Positions 49,780 to 61,600 of a stretch of 64,000 nt of DNA are shown in pieces (the first letter of the stretch is position 1; the number at the start of each line of letters is the position of its first letter). Where the stretch lies: NCBI GenBank assembly GCA_948567375.1, contig OX419755.1, positions 62,493,944-62,557,943 of the forward strand, written 5' to 3'. Source of the stretch: Lunularia cruciata (Eukaryota; Streptophyta; Marchantiopsida; Lunulariales; Lunulariaceae). Position numbers and translations under genes: made by a program. The notes under the pieces are model-generated. The model was given only the letters and a program-made list of their open reading frames with translations, was not told the DNA's origin and did no database searches.

Positions 49780-52639
49780 TTCCGCTTAATCTAGATGTTA
49801 TAGATTCAAATAACATCGATGATCTTAGCCAAAACAAGTATCGATAAAAATCTATGTTTAAATTATGTTCACACTGAAAATTAAACTTCTTTGAATAAAA
49901 TAGTTTTAAATAAGGCTTATTCCAAACCTCATTATGACATATATATGCACTTTAGAAATACTGAACTTCAATACAAAAAATTCTTAAGACTACAAAATAT
50001 AATTAAGTGGGCAGTTGAGGAAAGTTGAGCATACAAGACTGTGTACCTAATTTGATTTATTTAACTTTTAAATCAAAGTTTGATTAATGGACTCTTAAGT
50101 TTTGGTAAAGTTCAGAAATCAACTTGAAAGTTTGGATCATTTCTAGAGCCAGGAATATTAGCTGAATATTAGTATATACTGATGCTTATTAGAAGATCCT
50201 AAATTTTATATTATTTAGCAGTACTTTTTAAATTAAATTTTACCATAAAGATATAAAATAGTAAATGAGTCAACAGTTCTTAATTAAGATTTTTAATTCA
50301 TAAATTTGAAAGATCTTGTCTGGATTAATCTTAGACATCATTTTGGAAATATTCAATTATGTAAGAATGGATTATTTTCTGATGAGTGTTCATTCTAAAG
50401 ACTTCCCTTCATCTATGTATACTTATGTTGGTATCTACTTTAGATGTCTTTATCATCAAAAGAATACATAAATGCAACCCTTTTTTATTTCCCGTTTGAA
50501 GTTATTCATTATGATGTTTTGTCAAGGAAATGTTTTTCGTAGTTTTCTTAAAAAAATTATTCACAAATGCTTAGAGTTCTATATTTTTCTAACAATGGTT
50601 ATGTTGAACCACCTTCCTCGGTGCCTTAAATTTACATTAATTCATATACGTGTAGTCACTTTCGAACTTTAATCTAATGACTGAGGCATCACACTCACAC
50701 ACCTTCCAACAAGTATAAACAGGAACATCTGGAATGATAAGAACTGATGATGTGTATGTTATATCTCCCGGAGATGTCCATGAGATAGTTTCTCTTCCTC
50801 ATCTACGGAATACGAGCAGGAGTTGAAACAAATAAGGAAACTTTCTGAATTAAATACGCTTATCAAAAAATAGTGATGCAAACAAAGCTCGAGTTGAGTG
50901 TATTCAAAAGGTCTCCATTAATGACTATCGTATGATTAGATTCGCAAGATGTATCCAATTGTGGATAGACCAGAGCAGGTGTGAATTCAAGAGGACGTTT
51001 GCTACTGTGAAGGAGCATTTGATCTTGGCCGGTATTATTTAAATTTGAGATTGCATAATGTATGTTGTATATCTCATGGAACGCAACAACACTGACACAC
51101 GTACAACCGGAAATATATGTATGCGCACGAAAATATTCGTGTTATACATTTGCGGACAAATTAAAAAACAAACGATGCTAAGGACGTTATTTACTCTCTA
51201 GAGGCAGACACTCTTGCTGAGAGAATAAAGAAGAAGCTGTCATCTCACGACACAACACGTTCCCAAACACCTCTTGTCGCACTCATTATAAGTTTGGTCG
51301 TCAGTTCGCTGGTCGTCGGACTGTGTACGCAACTAGGACCCTTCCAATTTTCCCCGCCTCTAAGCAATGACAAGAGAAAGCGCAATAGGGTCCTGATTGT
51401 TTACAGGTGTATAATACAAGGGTTCCAATCGATACTCCAAGCCGTACTAATGTTTCAAAGGAAAGAGGAAAATACATTTGCCATTTGCTGTTTAGTAACA
51501 ATTTGAACCGTGCTTGTGGAGCAGGTTGCAGTGCCCGTCCAGAAAAATGACAGCATGATAAACTATTGGGCGCTGACTCCGACGTGTGGAAAGACGGTAA
51601 TCTGCAGGCTGCTCTTTCCGCGTGTAACAAGTTGTGCCCCTTTCTAACCGGCATAACATGAAAAGCAAAGCCACGGCAAAATCCCTGTTGACTGAGGGCT
51701 TCCAGACGGAAGTCACTCATCAGGAAAATGGTCTGCGCAAACAAACAGTTGAGCACACTTCGGTACAGTAGACTTTTTAATAGTTTGACAGAGCCAGTTC
51801 AATGCAACGGCATATAAGTTCCAACGGGCTCTTTAACTTCGAATGGTCAAAAGTCTGCAGGTGTTTTAGGTCACAACCCAAAATGGGGCAGAGAACACAG
51901 TACTACTGTCCACCCGAGGCCACTAAGTATGCTTGGCATCAAATTTTGGCCTTCGTGAGAAGCAAAACTGATGCCGAGGCAGCAAGAGTAGGAACATCAG
52001 TAACCTGACTGCACTCCTCCATTTAGATCTACACTGGTTTTCAAGTGACGGAATGAGCTCTTGAGTTCAACTGGTTACTACCTTGTGAAAATTGTAGATG
52101 GAATGATGATGACCAGAAGCTTTTGGTCCATGTCAACCCGACTTCAAGGTTCCAACGACTACTTTCTGAAAAGCGTCATCAATCGATACAGCCTGACTAC
52201 TGAATAAATTGACGTTCTATCTGCCACTATTTAATTTCAAGAAAGTCGTTTAGTGCTCTGTAAGGAGAACTCTACAAGGACAGTGTATTCCCTATTAAGA
52301 AACCTAGATAGGGAGTAGATCTACCAACAAGGGCATTTAACTTACATCCCATTATGCGATGACATGGACTAGGGGAAGTTGGAGGAACATTTAAGCTTAA
52401 GCTTCACTTACTTCAGCTGCTCTGAGGAGGTCTTCATCTTGACCCATATATAACCTATGATTTCAATTCACCGTGTGCTACCGATTTTCACTTCTCCAAA
52501 CTACCCATAATGCAGGATGAACCTTACCGCGCACAAAACGCAATGGCTAGTTCCCAATATCTGGGAGAATGTACAAGGTAAGGTTACATGATGCCCTGGA
52601 AATACATGTTTAAGGAATCAAACAACTCCGACTAATGCT
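49780..52639. other. Intergenic DNA and probable 3' UTR of the LEUNIG-type gene
   Basis: Up to about 51000 the DNA is AT-rich without features. From about 51200 to 52639 composition rises to that of the flanking gene, so part is probably its 3' UTR on the minus strand. A 151-codon minus-strand open frame at 51301-51756 shows no known motif and is not called. Confidence 0.45.
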
Positions 52640-55600
52640 TCACTTCCACAACTTCACACATTTGTCATGGCTGGCAGATGCAACCATGCCCGTCGCAGGA
52701 GATTGCGCCAGTGCGGCAATCAAACCATCATGAGCAGGGACAGTCATACTTTTACTGTCAACCATGTTCCACAGCTCCAAAGACTACATGGAAACATAAA
52801 ACCGTTGTTAGCATTATGAAAAGAAATGACGTATTGCATTAAACCGAAAACGAGAACTATCTCAAAATGGGTTTCCTGTTTGAAGACGATATAGATTAGG
52901 ATCCAAGATGACGAACATTGCTTACCTGGTAGCAACCGATAACCAGAAGTGACGGGTAATTCGGATGGAAGACACAGGAGTGAAATTTGTTCCCGTTACA
53001 ACTGAGCTCATGTACACATTCGCCTTCATTACCATTACCCAGAGCCCATACCCTAACAGAATCCTCACTAACGGAGGCGACGTAATCACCAGTAGCATCC
53101 CAGCAAACAGAGTGTACAGGTTTTGTGTGTCTCTGCAATCAACCAATAAAGGAAGCACGTAAGAAACCTAGTTAGTTGGTACACGAAAGATTGGTCAGAC
53201 TTGTCGTGTCCACAAGTCCGTGTTAATGAATTCAGAATCAGCATAAACTTTAACAACAGGTGGGTGTATACTCCATGTATCAAAAAGTTATAAATCCCGC
53301 CTTAACTTGCAGATATACAATCACGAGGTTGTAGGTTCAGGGTTCTTGATACCTGTAAAGAATGTATGCATGTTTCTGTCTCCACGTCAAAAATTGAAAC
53401 AACATTCTCAGCGGCTGCAGCAAGCAGCCTTCCAACTCGTGGTTGAAACCTCATCTGTGTCATACCACCCTACACAGGAGTATATGAAGATAAATCAGTT
53501 TCTCTCTTGACAAGATCAGTAGCAAACTCAGTTAGCAGTAAATAGAATGTACCAAGCAGAAGCAAAACAAATGATATAGAACAGTCCAGAGGCAGCTTGT
53601 CATTCGCTGAAGAGACTTAGTGCATGTGATGCTCTTGACATGAAGCACATTAATCTCGCTCAACCCCGCTCAACAATTATGACGTTTAACTAGGGTCCCT
53701 ATCCGTAACCAGTACACGACAGTGCCGTTCAAGAAACACAATACGTCTAACAACTACAACTCTAAGCAGGTCCATATCCTCTCATCAATTCCTTAGCAGC
53801 CATTGTGCAACTTGACGTCATCAACGTTGTAGACGTTGCGCCGTTCATAAACCACGTTGAAGAACATAAACTGCATTCCATTCCATCTACGAAGAACGTG
53901 GCTTGTCCCGAAACAACATTGTCCAAACAAACCTTGAATGCCAAAAATTCACAAAGATTTACACCATCAGAGTGATGAAGGTGGATGTATGGTATGTCCA
54001 ACAAATTAGTTCATCCAAAGGACGTGATAGTTGGACAAGCCATACATGTGTCCCTTCCTTTACAAATCCTTCAATTGACATTATCAGTGTGATGATTGTG
54101 GATACACGAGGACATGTACAATTGACATAATCGGTCTTATAATTGTGGATATTAGGACATGAGAGCAGTTGATAATTGTGGATATTGTATATAGGTCTAC
54201 GAGAACAGATGCCGTTTTGGGAACGGGTTATCCAGAACTCATGAAATGCAAATGATCTATAAGCAATAGGTATGTGGATATTGGATATATGAGAACAGAA
54301 GCATATATGAGGACCGGGGGATCCAGAACTCATTCAATGCACATGAAGTGTAGATAAATGAAAGCAGAACTGGCTATAAAATATCCGGATAGGAGATGAA
54401 ATCTAATGCAAAAAAGTATGTACATTCAACCAACGAACATATATACTACATGTAGAGAATCTGTGACCCAATGTGTACTGAGAAGACGATGAGTCAGGTC
54501 ATAACAAGAAATCGAGAAGTAAGCGAATGTGAAACTATCTAAAACAAATTGAATGAATCGAATGCAGATTGTAAACCTAGACTAATACAGTAATGTAAAA
54601 TGACATAAAAAACCAGGTGAACGTAAAGCAAAAAAATATCACGATAATAAACCACTTGTAAAGGAAGACAGTTTAGCCGGACATTGAATTCTCCACAGTG
54701 GGTGAATCGAACTCAAGTAATGAGAACAAGAAGTCAAGGAGAGAAAGGTTTTAAAAGAAACGTGGAAACAATCAGAAATACATGCTACAAAGAAGCGAAA
54801 ACAGAGCACCCTCATAAGTAGAGGAATAGAACCAACAGGAAGAACGGCAGACAGAGGCAAACAGGAGTCGAGAGTCTAGTAGAAGGCTGGAAATCTCAAG
54901 TCGAGGAAGATCTGAGACACAGAAAATCAACAGTCGTGGAAAATGAAGGTGTCAGGGGAGCGGGAGTGTGAAAGCGTTCAGAGAACGAGAGGAGACGAGC
55001 AGAGCATCGCAGGACAGGATAAAATATATCGCAGCAAGCGCTATGGACGCTTGAGTCCTGAGATAACAAAACAACTGGGGGAAGCAGAAGGCGGCCATAG
55101 TAAACCTCCATGAAAGCACTTGCGACTTCATCAGTGCCGAAGTAGCTGAGCAAGTGTCAGTACCTCTCGTACTGAGTTTCGGCTCAAGAACTCATGAGTG
55201 CCATAGGGGGACTGGATATAGAGAAATGAGGACAGAAGCCGTTCATCGGGGGATCCAGAACTTATTGAATGTAAATGCCATGCCCAATATGTAATGTAAA
55301 CAAGATAAAGAACATCTGGTTGAATTAAAGCATGAGATATTGTAAACTGGAAGCAATGAAATAGCAACACCTACATCCTACTTGCATGCATCGAATAAAC
55401 AGAAACAGGACACATCGAATGAAAGGCGAAGTAAATGTCACTAGGGAACAGTTTAATAGTAACACGCATATCTGAGATGCTTGTATCTAAGAAGCGGAGA
55501 CAGAACCCCACCTGAGTAGAGAATAGATACAACAGGAAGAAATGGCAACAAAACGAGCCAAATTAAAAAGATTTAGATAAACAGGAATTATAAGACAAGT

Positions 55601-58600
55601 AGAAGTCTGGAAATCGCAAGTCAAGGAAGATCTGAGAGTCAGGAAACGAAAATCGTGGAAGGTGTAAGAGTCAGAGCACCAAAAGTATGAAGGCGTTCTG
55701 AGAACGAGGAAAGATGAGCAAGGCATCAAAGGACTGGATATAGGTATATCGTAGCAAGCACTATGGACGCCCGAGTCCTGAGAAACTAAAACAGCTGAGG
55801 GAAGCAGAAGGCGGCCACAGTAAGCCTCCACGAAAACACATGCGACTTCATCAATGCCTCACGCAGTGCCGAAGTATCTAAGCAAGTGTCAGTACCCCTC
55901 GTACCGTGTTTCTGCTCGAAAACTCATGAGTGCCAAGGCAAACTCGGTTGATTCAAACAGTGCCGCTAGAAATAATAAACAGCCGGCGGAAGGCAACAGA
56001 AAGGAACGAATGGAGCTTAATTTCCCCCAAAAGAGAAGAAATAGGAAAAACGCAGAATGTAGCCAAAAACGAAATAGTCAACAAGCAGATGAAGAAAATC
56101 AAATTGAAGGCAGGAGAGTGTGAGTGATTCGAGATATACCTTGAAAATGCCTGCAAGGGCAACATCGATTAGTATTGCCAGCAAGTAAAACCTAGCAAAT
56201 TTTACTTATGAAGCAAAATCAACAATGAGGTAATAAGACTACACTCGAGAGCGAAACCACGAATAAACCAAGAGGAGTGAGTAGGAAAACGAAGGAATGA
56301 GCAAAGTTGGTTGAGTGCCAAACGGAGAGCTTGAGAGCCGAGTGTAAGGCACAACGAACAGGCACCAAAGGTGGAACTACCAAGGGAGGAACGAACAATG
56401 ACCCAAACGAGCAGAAAGCACAGAGGAGTGGAGGGGAGACGGTTTCCGAGGGAAGGTTCACCTCCAGTGCTTAGAGACGCCTCGGGAACTGTGAAGGAAA
56501 GGAGCTATAGGGCGACATGAATCCACGTGTCAGCCTATCAACAGAAGGGGTAGAAGTTCGTGTGAGCAGTTAAAAGGCTGGCCAAAGAGATGCTTTGGAG
56601 ACTAACGCCAGCAGGGATGAGAGTGTAACTACTGGGACTGGATAGAGTATATCACTTCATGCGCTATGGACGCATCAGTCCTGAAACGATGAAACAATCC
56701 GTAATTGTGGATATATGTCTGACTTGTCTATCAACTACGATCGTCCAAAGGACGTGCTTGAGGTGGGCATGTGCCCTTCACTATCATCCTTTACTCTGCA
56801 GTTCGTCTATTCGTACTGCACTTAAACAAATGATAAAGGAAAGGACAAAGTTGCCTGAGAAACGTGAAAGTAAAGAATGCGCTACATAACTATATCTAAC
56901 ATCTGCACGTAAGGTTTTAAGAAAGTACCTTCAGTGCATTATTAACTTTTAAGGTGATCTATATCTCTTGTCCGACTGTTGTTCGAGGTCCCAAGGGACC
57001 ATATCGTTCTTGTTTTTATTTGTTATTCCAACATCTTACGATGTAGAGCTTATTATACATCGAACAATGATGTACTTATAGACGTGATTCTTGCCTTCAC
57101 GTTGGTATAAGGCCTACCGGTGGTACAAGATCTATAGACCTATGCAGGTTTTGACGAACATCATGTAAATTGATTGAATGATTAGCACTTGAATGAAAAG
57201 GAGAAAGGTCTTGTGATAGGCAAACGGATCTGATGTATCGAAGTCATGTACGGAGGTACAAGGTCTTCCAAGACCCACCACGACAAAGACCAGCAGAAAG
57301 TTCGGTGAGGCTCTCACGTGTAAAACTTTGGGAACAGTTAATTGTTTCAAGGTAAATATCGGAAAAAAATGTCGACCAAATAAAACCCTCACCTTAAATA
57401 TCTTGGTGCAAGTGTCCCGACTGATGCTCCAGTAACGAATTTCACTATCTCCATCGCAAGAGCACAGCAAATCTTCGTTATTCGGATGAAAGTCCAGTGA
57501 CATAACAGAAGTCGCATGACCTGAGAATGTCCGCAAAGAGTAACTAGGCTGCATACGCAGTTCAAGGTTCTCATCAGTAAGCTAGGCCCTTACTGATCCA
57601 CATTCAGACAGCCTCAATTAACCTCGTCCACTACAAGCTATTTTTAATAATGTTCAGCATTATTCACAAGCTCCGGAGAAAAGCAAACAGGCGATTGCGG
57701 ACAAATAAACTCTGGAGAAATGTACTTAAGATATCAATGTGGCTGACTAAGCACAAGAAACAAAGCAATCCTGTGTAGCCATATCTCAGTTTTAAAGCCA
57801 TCTGATAACCAAAGGCAGGCAGCTGACTGTACATTATCTGCATCCCAGACTCTGACAGTTTTGTCAAATGATGAAGTCGCAAGGCGTGCCGAATTCGGAC
57901 TGAATCTGACATCCGTTATTAGAAGAGAGTGCTCCTCAAGCGTACTCTTTAATTTCAACGTGTCCATGTTCCAAAGATTCACCTACACAGCAGAACAATT
58001 ATTGATTAAGTGATTCTCGTGCAGCAAAGTCCACAGTGTTGTGAATTCCAAACGTTCAGTTTTTGAACGTCCACACAAAATGCACCTTTCATTAGGCCCA
58101 GTCTCATAATCTACCACCTCCGGATAAACTTGTCCGACATTCAATGCTTTAGCAGATTACTCACCTTCTTGTCGTGTCCCGCACTAGCTAGCAATCTTCC
58201 GTCAGATGAGAAGTGTGTACACACAACTTTGCTTGTGCTTGCACGCAAACATCCAACCTCGCTAAATGAAAAGCCTGGACAGAAAGATTCCACCAGTTTT
58301 AAAAGGTCTACAGGCTCTATTTCAACGCAAATCAACCAAGTGTCTTAGGCGGAAAACCATCTCACAAGATATTCCTGACTGAAAAGTATTCAAGAAATAA
58401 ACCTTCGACCTCCTGCAGATACTATCTTGAAAGATGTCCTTTCCTACAGTAACAGTTTTCTTCAATACTTCCTCAATATTACTAAAGAGGAAGAGTCAAT
58501 GATTGATATAAGACTGGCATAAGTGCAGTTGACTCAAATATACAAAACTTGTAATGACAGTTGAGAAATATCTGCTGATCTAGCCATTTTCTATTATAAC

Positions 58601-61600
58601 TGAACTATGACAAGACGATGCTTGTATGTCCCAAAGGGGAAAATGCAAGCCACGGCAATGATACAGAAAGGTCTCATAATCCTCTAATATGAACCAGACA
58701 AGACGCCAAATGGATGTCAATTTGTACCAAGAAGAACCAAAAAGCAAGAAGCAAAGAGGTCCCGAAAAGCAGAGCATGAAAAAGGCCTACGCTAAAAAGC
58801 TGGCAGAAACTCAGGAGGGCTTTGATACTTTCATTGCTTGCACTAAAGAGCGCTTTGGGTACAATAACACTACGGTAGACATGGTCCTATCATCGTGGGA
58901 AGCTGTGTAAAACTCGCTGCAGATCTTGCTGTGGGTAAACAGATCGCTGTATGGAGAAGCAGTCAGACGATGGTTGAGGAAGCTGAAGAGGCAATATCAG
59001 TCGGCAGGAGCTACAGAGTACCTACATACACTCTGGTAAGAAACGGTTTCTTCTTCATGTCATTCATCACGTAACTTTATTCTCTCTTGTTGAAACATTC
59101 GTTATCAGAAGGTTTCACCAAGTAGTCAGGATAATGAAGCTTAGGTTCTGATATCTTAGAAAGCGGTTGAAAACTTTGAAGGCTCCACCATGATATGATA
59201 GTATATCCCCGAGTATATTTCACCGCATAAACTATCTCTAAATGCTTCGTGCTGGAAAGGTCTTCGGCGAAGCTTTACCCAACATACGGTCGACCTTGGC
59301 TTACTGTCAGGACTTTTGATTAAGAGAATCCTGAAAATTACACCATTGAAACAATTCACAATGTAATCGAGGTGTATGTTTTCCTATGCAACAATACATG
59401 CGAACTGCGTTATGACGAATTCGACGAGTGACTATGAAACAAGAGATGCTCGGTTAGTTCAAGTTTCAGCTGTCTGAAACCTTTAACACGCCTATGTGGG
59501 GCAACCCTACAATCAACAATGGTGATACGTCAAGTTGAACTCATGAAAAGGTTGAAGTTATAGTACTAATATCTGACACCAACCAACACTGCAGTGCAGC
59601 GTACGAGTCTGGTCACACAGAAGCAAACTGATGATTCTATACGCGACTCTTGTGCCCCGATTAGCTAAGCACTATGGCAAGGGTAACTGATGTGACATAA
59701 TCTGGGGCTTTTCAGTCGAAAGGTTTGCTCATGTGGACCCTTCCCACATGTGCTGGCAGCTAATGGTACTCGCCCTGGTACTAACTTTACTTTACTCCAT
59801 AAAAGATGGTGAGTAGTTCACATTCAAATATCCATCATACAGTCCCCCAGAAACTTTCAGAAACGATTCATGAAAGTCAGTGCAATGATCTGCTGGAACA
59901 TATAGTAGGATTCCATAAAAGATCTCTTCCAAAACTCTATCAAGGAATCATCCAATGACGAACCAGACTGAGATATACATACCTTTGCTGACATCCATGC
60001 TGTGCCCTGCTGGGCTTCGCTTGCTGTTACCGAAGAGCGGCTCACGAGGATCTGCTTCCTCGTGAGACAAAAATGACTCAACATTGTCGTCTAAGGAACC
60101 ATCTTCTCCGAAACGATCAATATCAGCCTGCAGACATCAATGAAGCTCGGATTTCATATAGCAATAGCTGGACATGACAGGATACTCCGCAAAAACCAGA
60201 ACGCAAAGTCAAAGAGGCAAACACTAATCTGAACCTAGTGCAAATATATAGAACTTACTGCAAACTTAGTGCAAATATTTCTATTACACTGAGTACTTTG
60301 GTTAGACATGCAGCACGTACCAAATGATTGGACGGCGATGCAAGAGGTGCATTACCGTCTGACCCATACATCATCAATCCTGGCTTTGAGATACTGCTAC
60401 TATGTTGCAAAGTTATTGACATGACATCACCAGGGGTATGTGTTGATGGTGTTGAGGGAGCAGAGTTTGGTGAAGGGCCTGCAGTGTTTGCAGTTCCTGT
60501 ACTGTTTGCAGGCCCGGATGAGGATGCCGGATGTTGCTTCCTCTTCCTCCCATTATTTGGGCCCTTCGCAGAATTCTTTCACAAGCAGAGAACTGAGGTA
60601 AGCACTCGCCACTCAAACTACAACAGAACTAGTGATTCGTTAACTGATGCTCAAACACTTCCTCATTAACCAAATCCCACACGCCCCCGAATCCTCTTCC
60701 TCTGTGTGCAGGTATGGCATAAAGCCTCCGCTGTACTGCCAGACATACATACAACTGGACCCTCTGCTACCAACCATCAAGTTACCTTTCCAGTCCCTGT
60801 ACTGTTGGTGCTCGGGCATGGCTCGATGGCCCCATATACCTGATCATTAGCACGAAATGAATTGCCATCAACTGCTACTCCCCCGACTCCCCCCAGTCTA
60901 TCTTGCTGCTGTTGCTGAGGAGTAGCTGGCTGCTGCTGTTGCTGCTGTGGCTGCTGCTGCAGATTATTCGGTTGTTGATTCTGTTGCTGTTGAGCTTGTT
61001 GCTGCTGCTGCATTTGGGCCAGCTGCTTCATCTAGAACATGATTCCATCATACCAATTACCACGAGCGACCGTGACAACAAGGGAAAGTACAAGCGGTGT
61101 ATACCGAAGTAGAATCTATCAAGTACTCAAGTCCGGAATTTTCATCTCAGTGGCACTCATCGAGCAATTCTCGGCGAAGAATTCACATGTAACCGACTTC
61201 TTTTCAGGAGGGGGTGTTATTCTCCCAGAGGCATCTGGTAACCGCGGCATCTCCAAAAGGCATCTAGTGAACACTCACTATGTCTATTCGGAAAGATTAC
61301 TTATTGGAAAGATGCATGCTCCGAGTTCTCCACAAAATAAGAAGTAGAATTTACATGATGTTCCTTCTATTTAATCATACTAGAGCATTGTGGAAGGAGA
61401 AGTAAAGTAAGAAACACATCATGCCCTGCAGTAAGCTTTCAAGAGCTTAGTTCTTCCTCTAAAGTCAAAAATAGTTGGCATATCCAACACTAACCTTCAT
61501 TAGAAGCTCTTGGTTTGGGGTATCGCGTGGCACAGGCGATGCCGCCTGCATAGGAGACCCAACACCTTGAGACACATCACTCCCAGCATTTGAATGCCCA

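Noticed and set aside
49819-49845. A 15-base match (TGATCTTAGCCAAAA) to the reverse complement of the U2 snRNA 5' end
   Set aside because: The match does not extend into the rest of U2 and lacks the cap-proximal sequence. Too short to call a gene or pseudogene.
51301-51756. 151-codon minus-strand open frame downstream of the LEUNIG stop
   Set aside because: No recognisable motif, and it lies where the 3' UTR of that gene is expected.
60903-61112. Leu-rich plus-strand open frame opposite the LEUNIG Gln-rich exon
   Set aside because: It is the antisense shadow of CAG/CAA codons in a well-supported exon.
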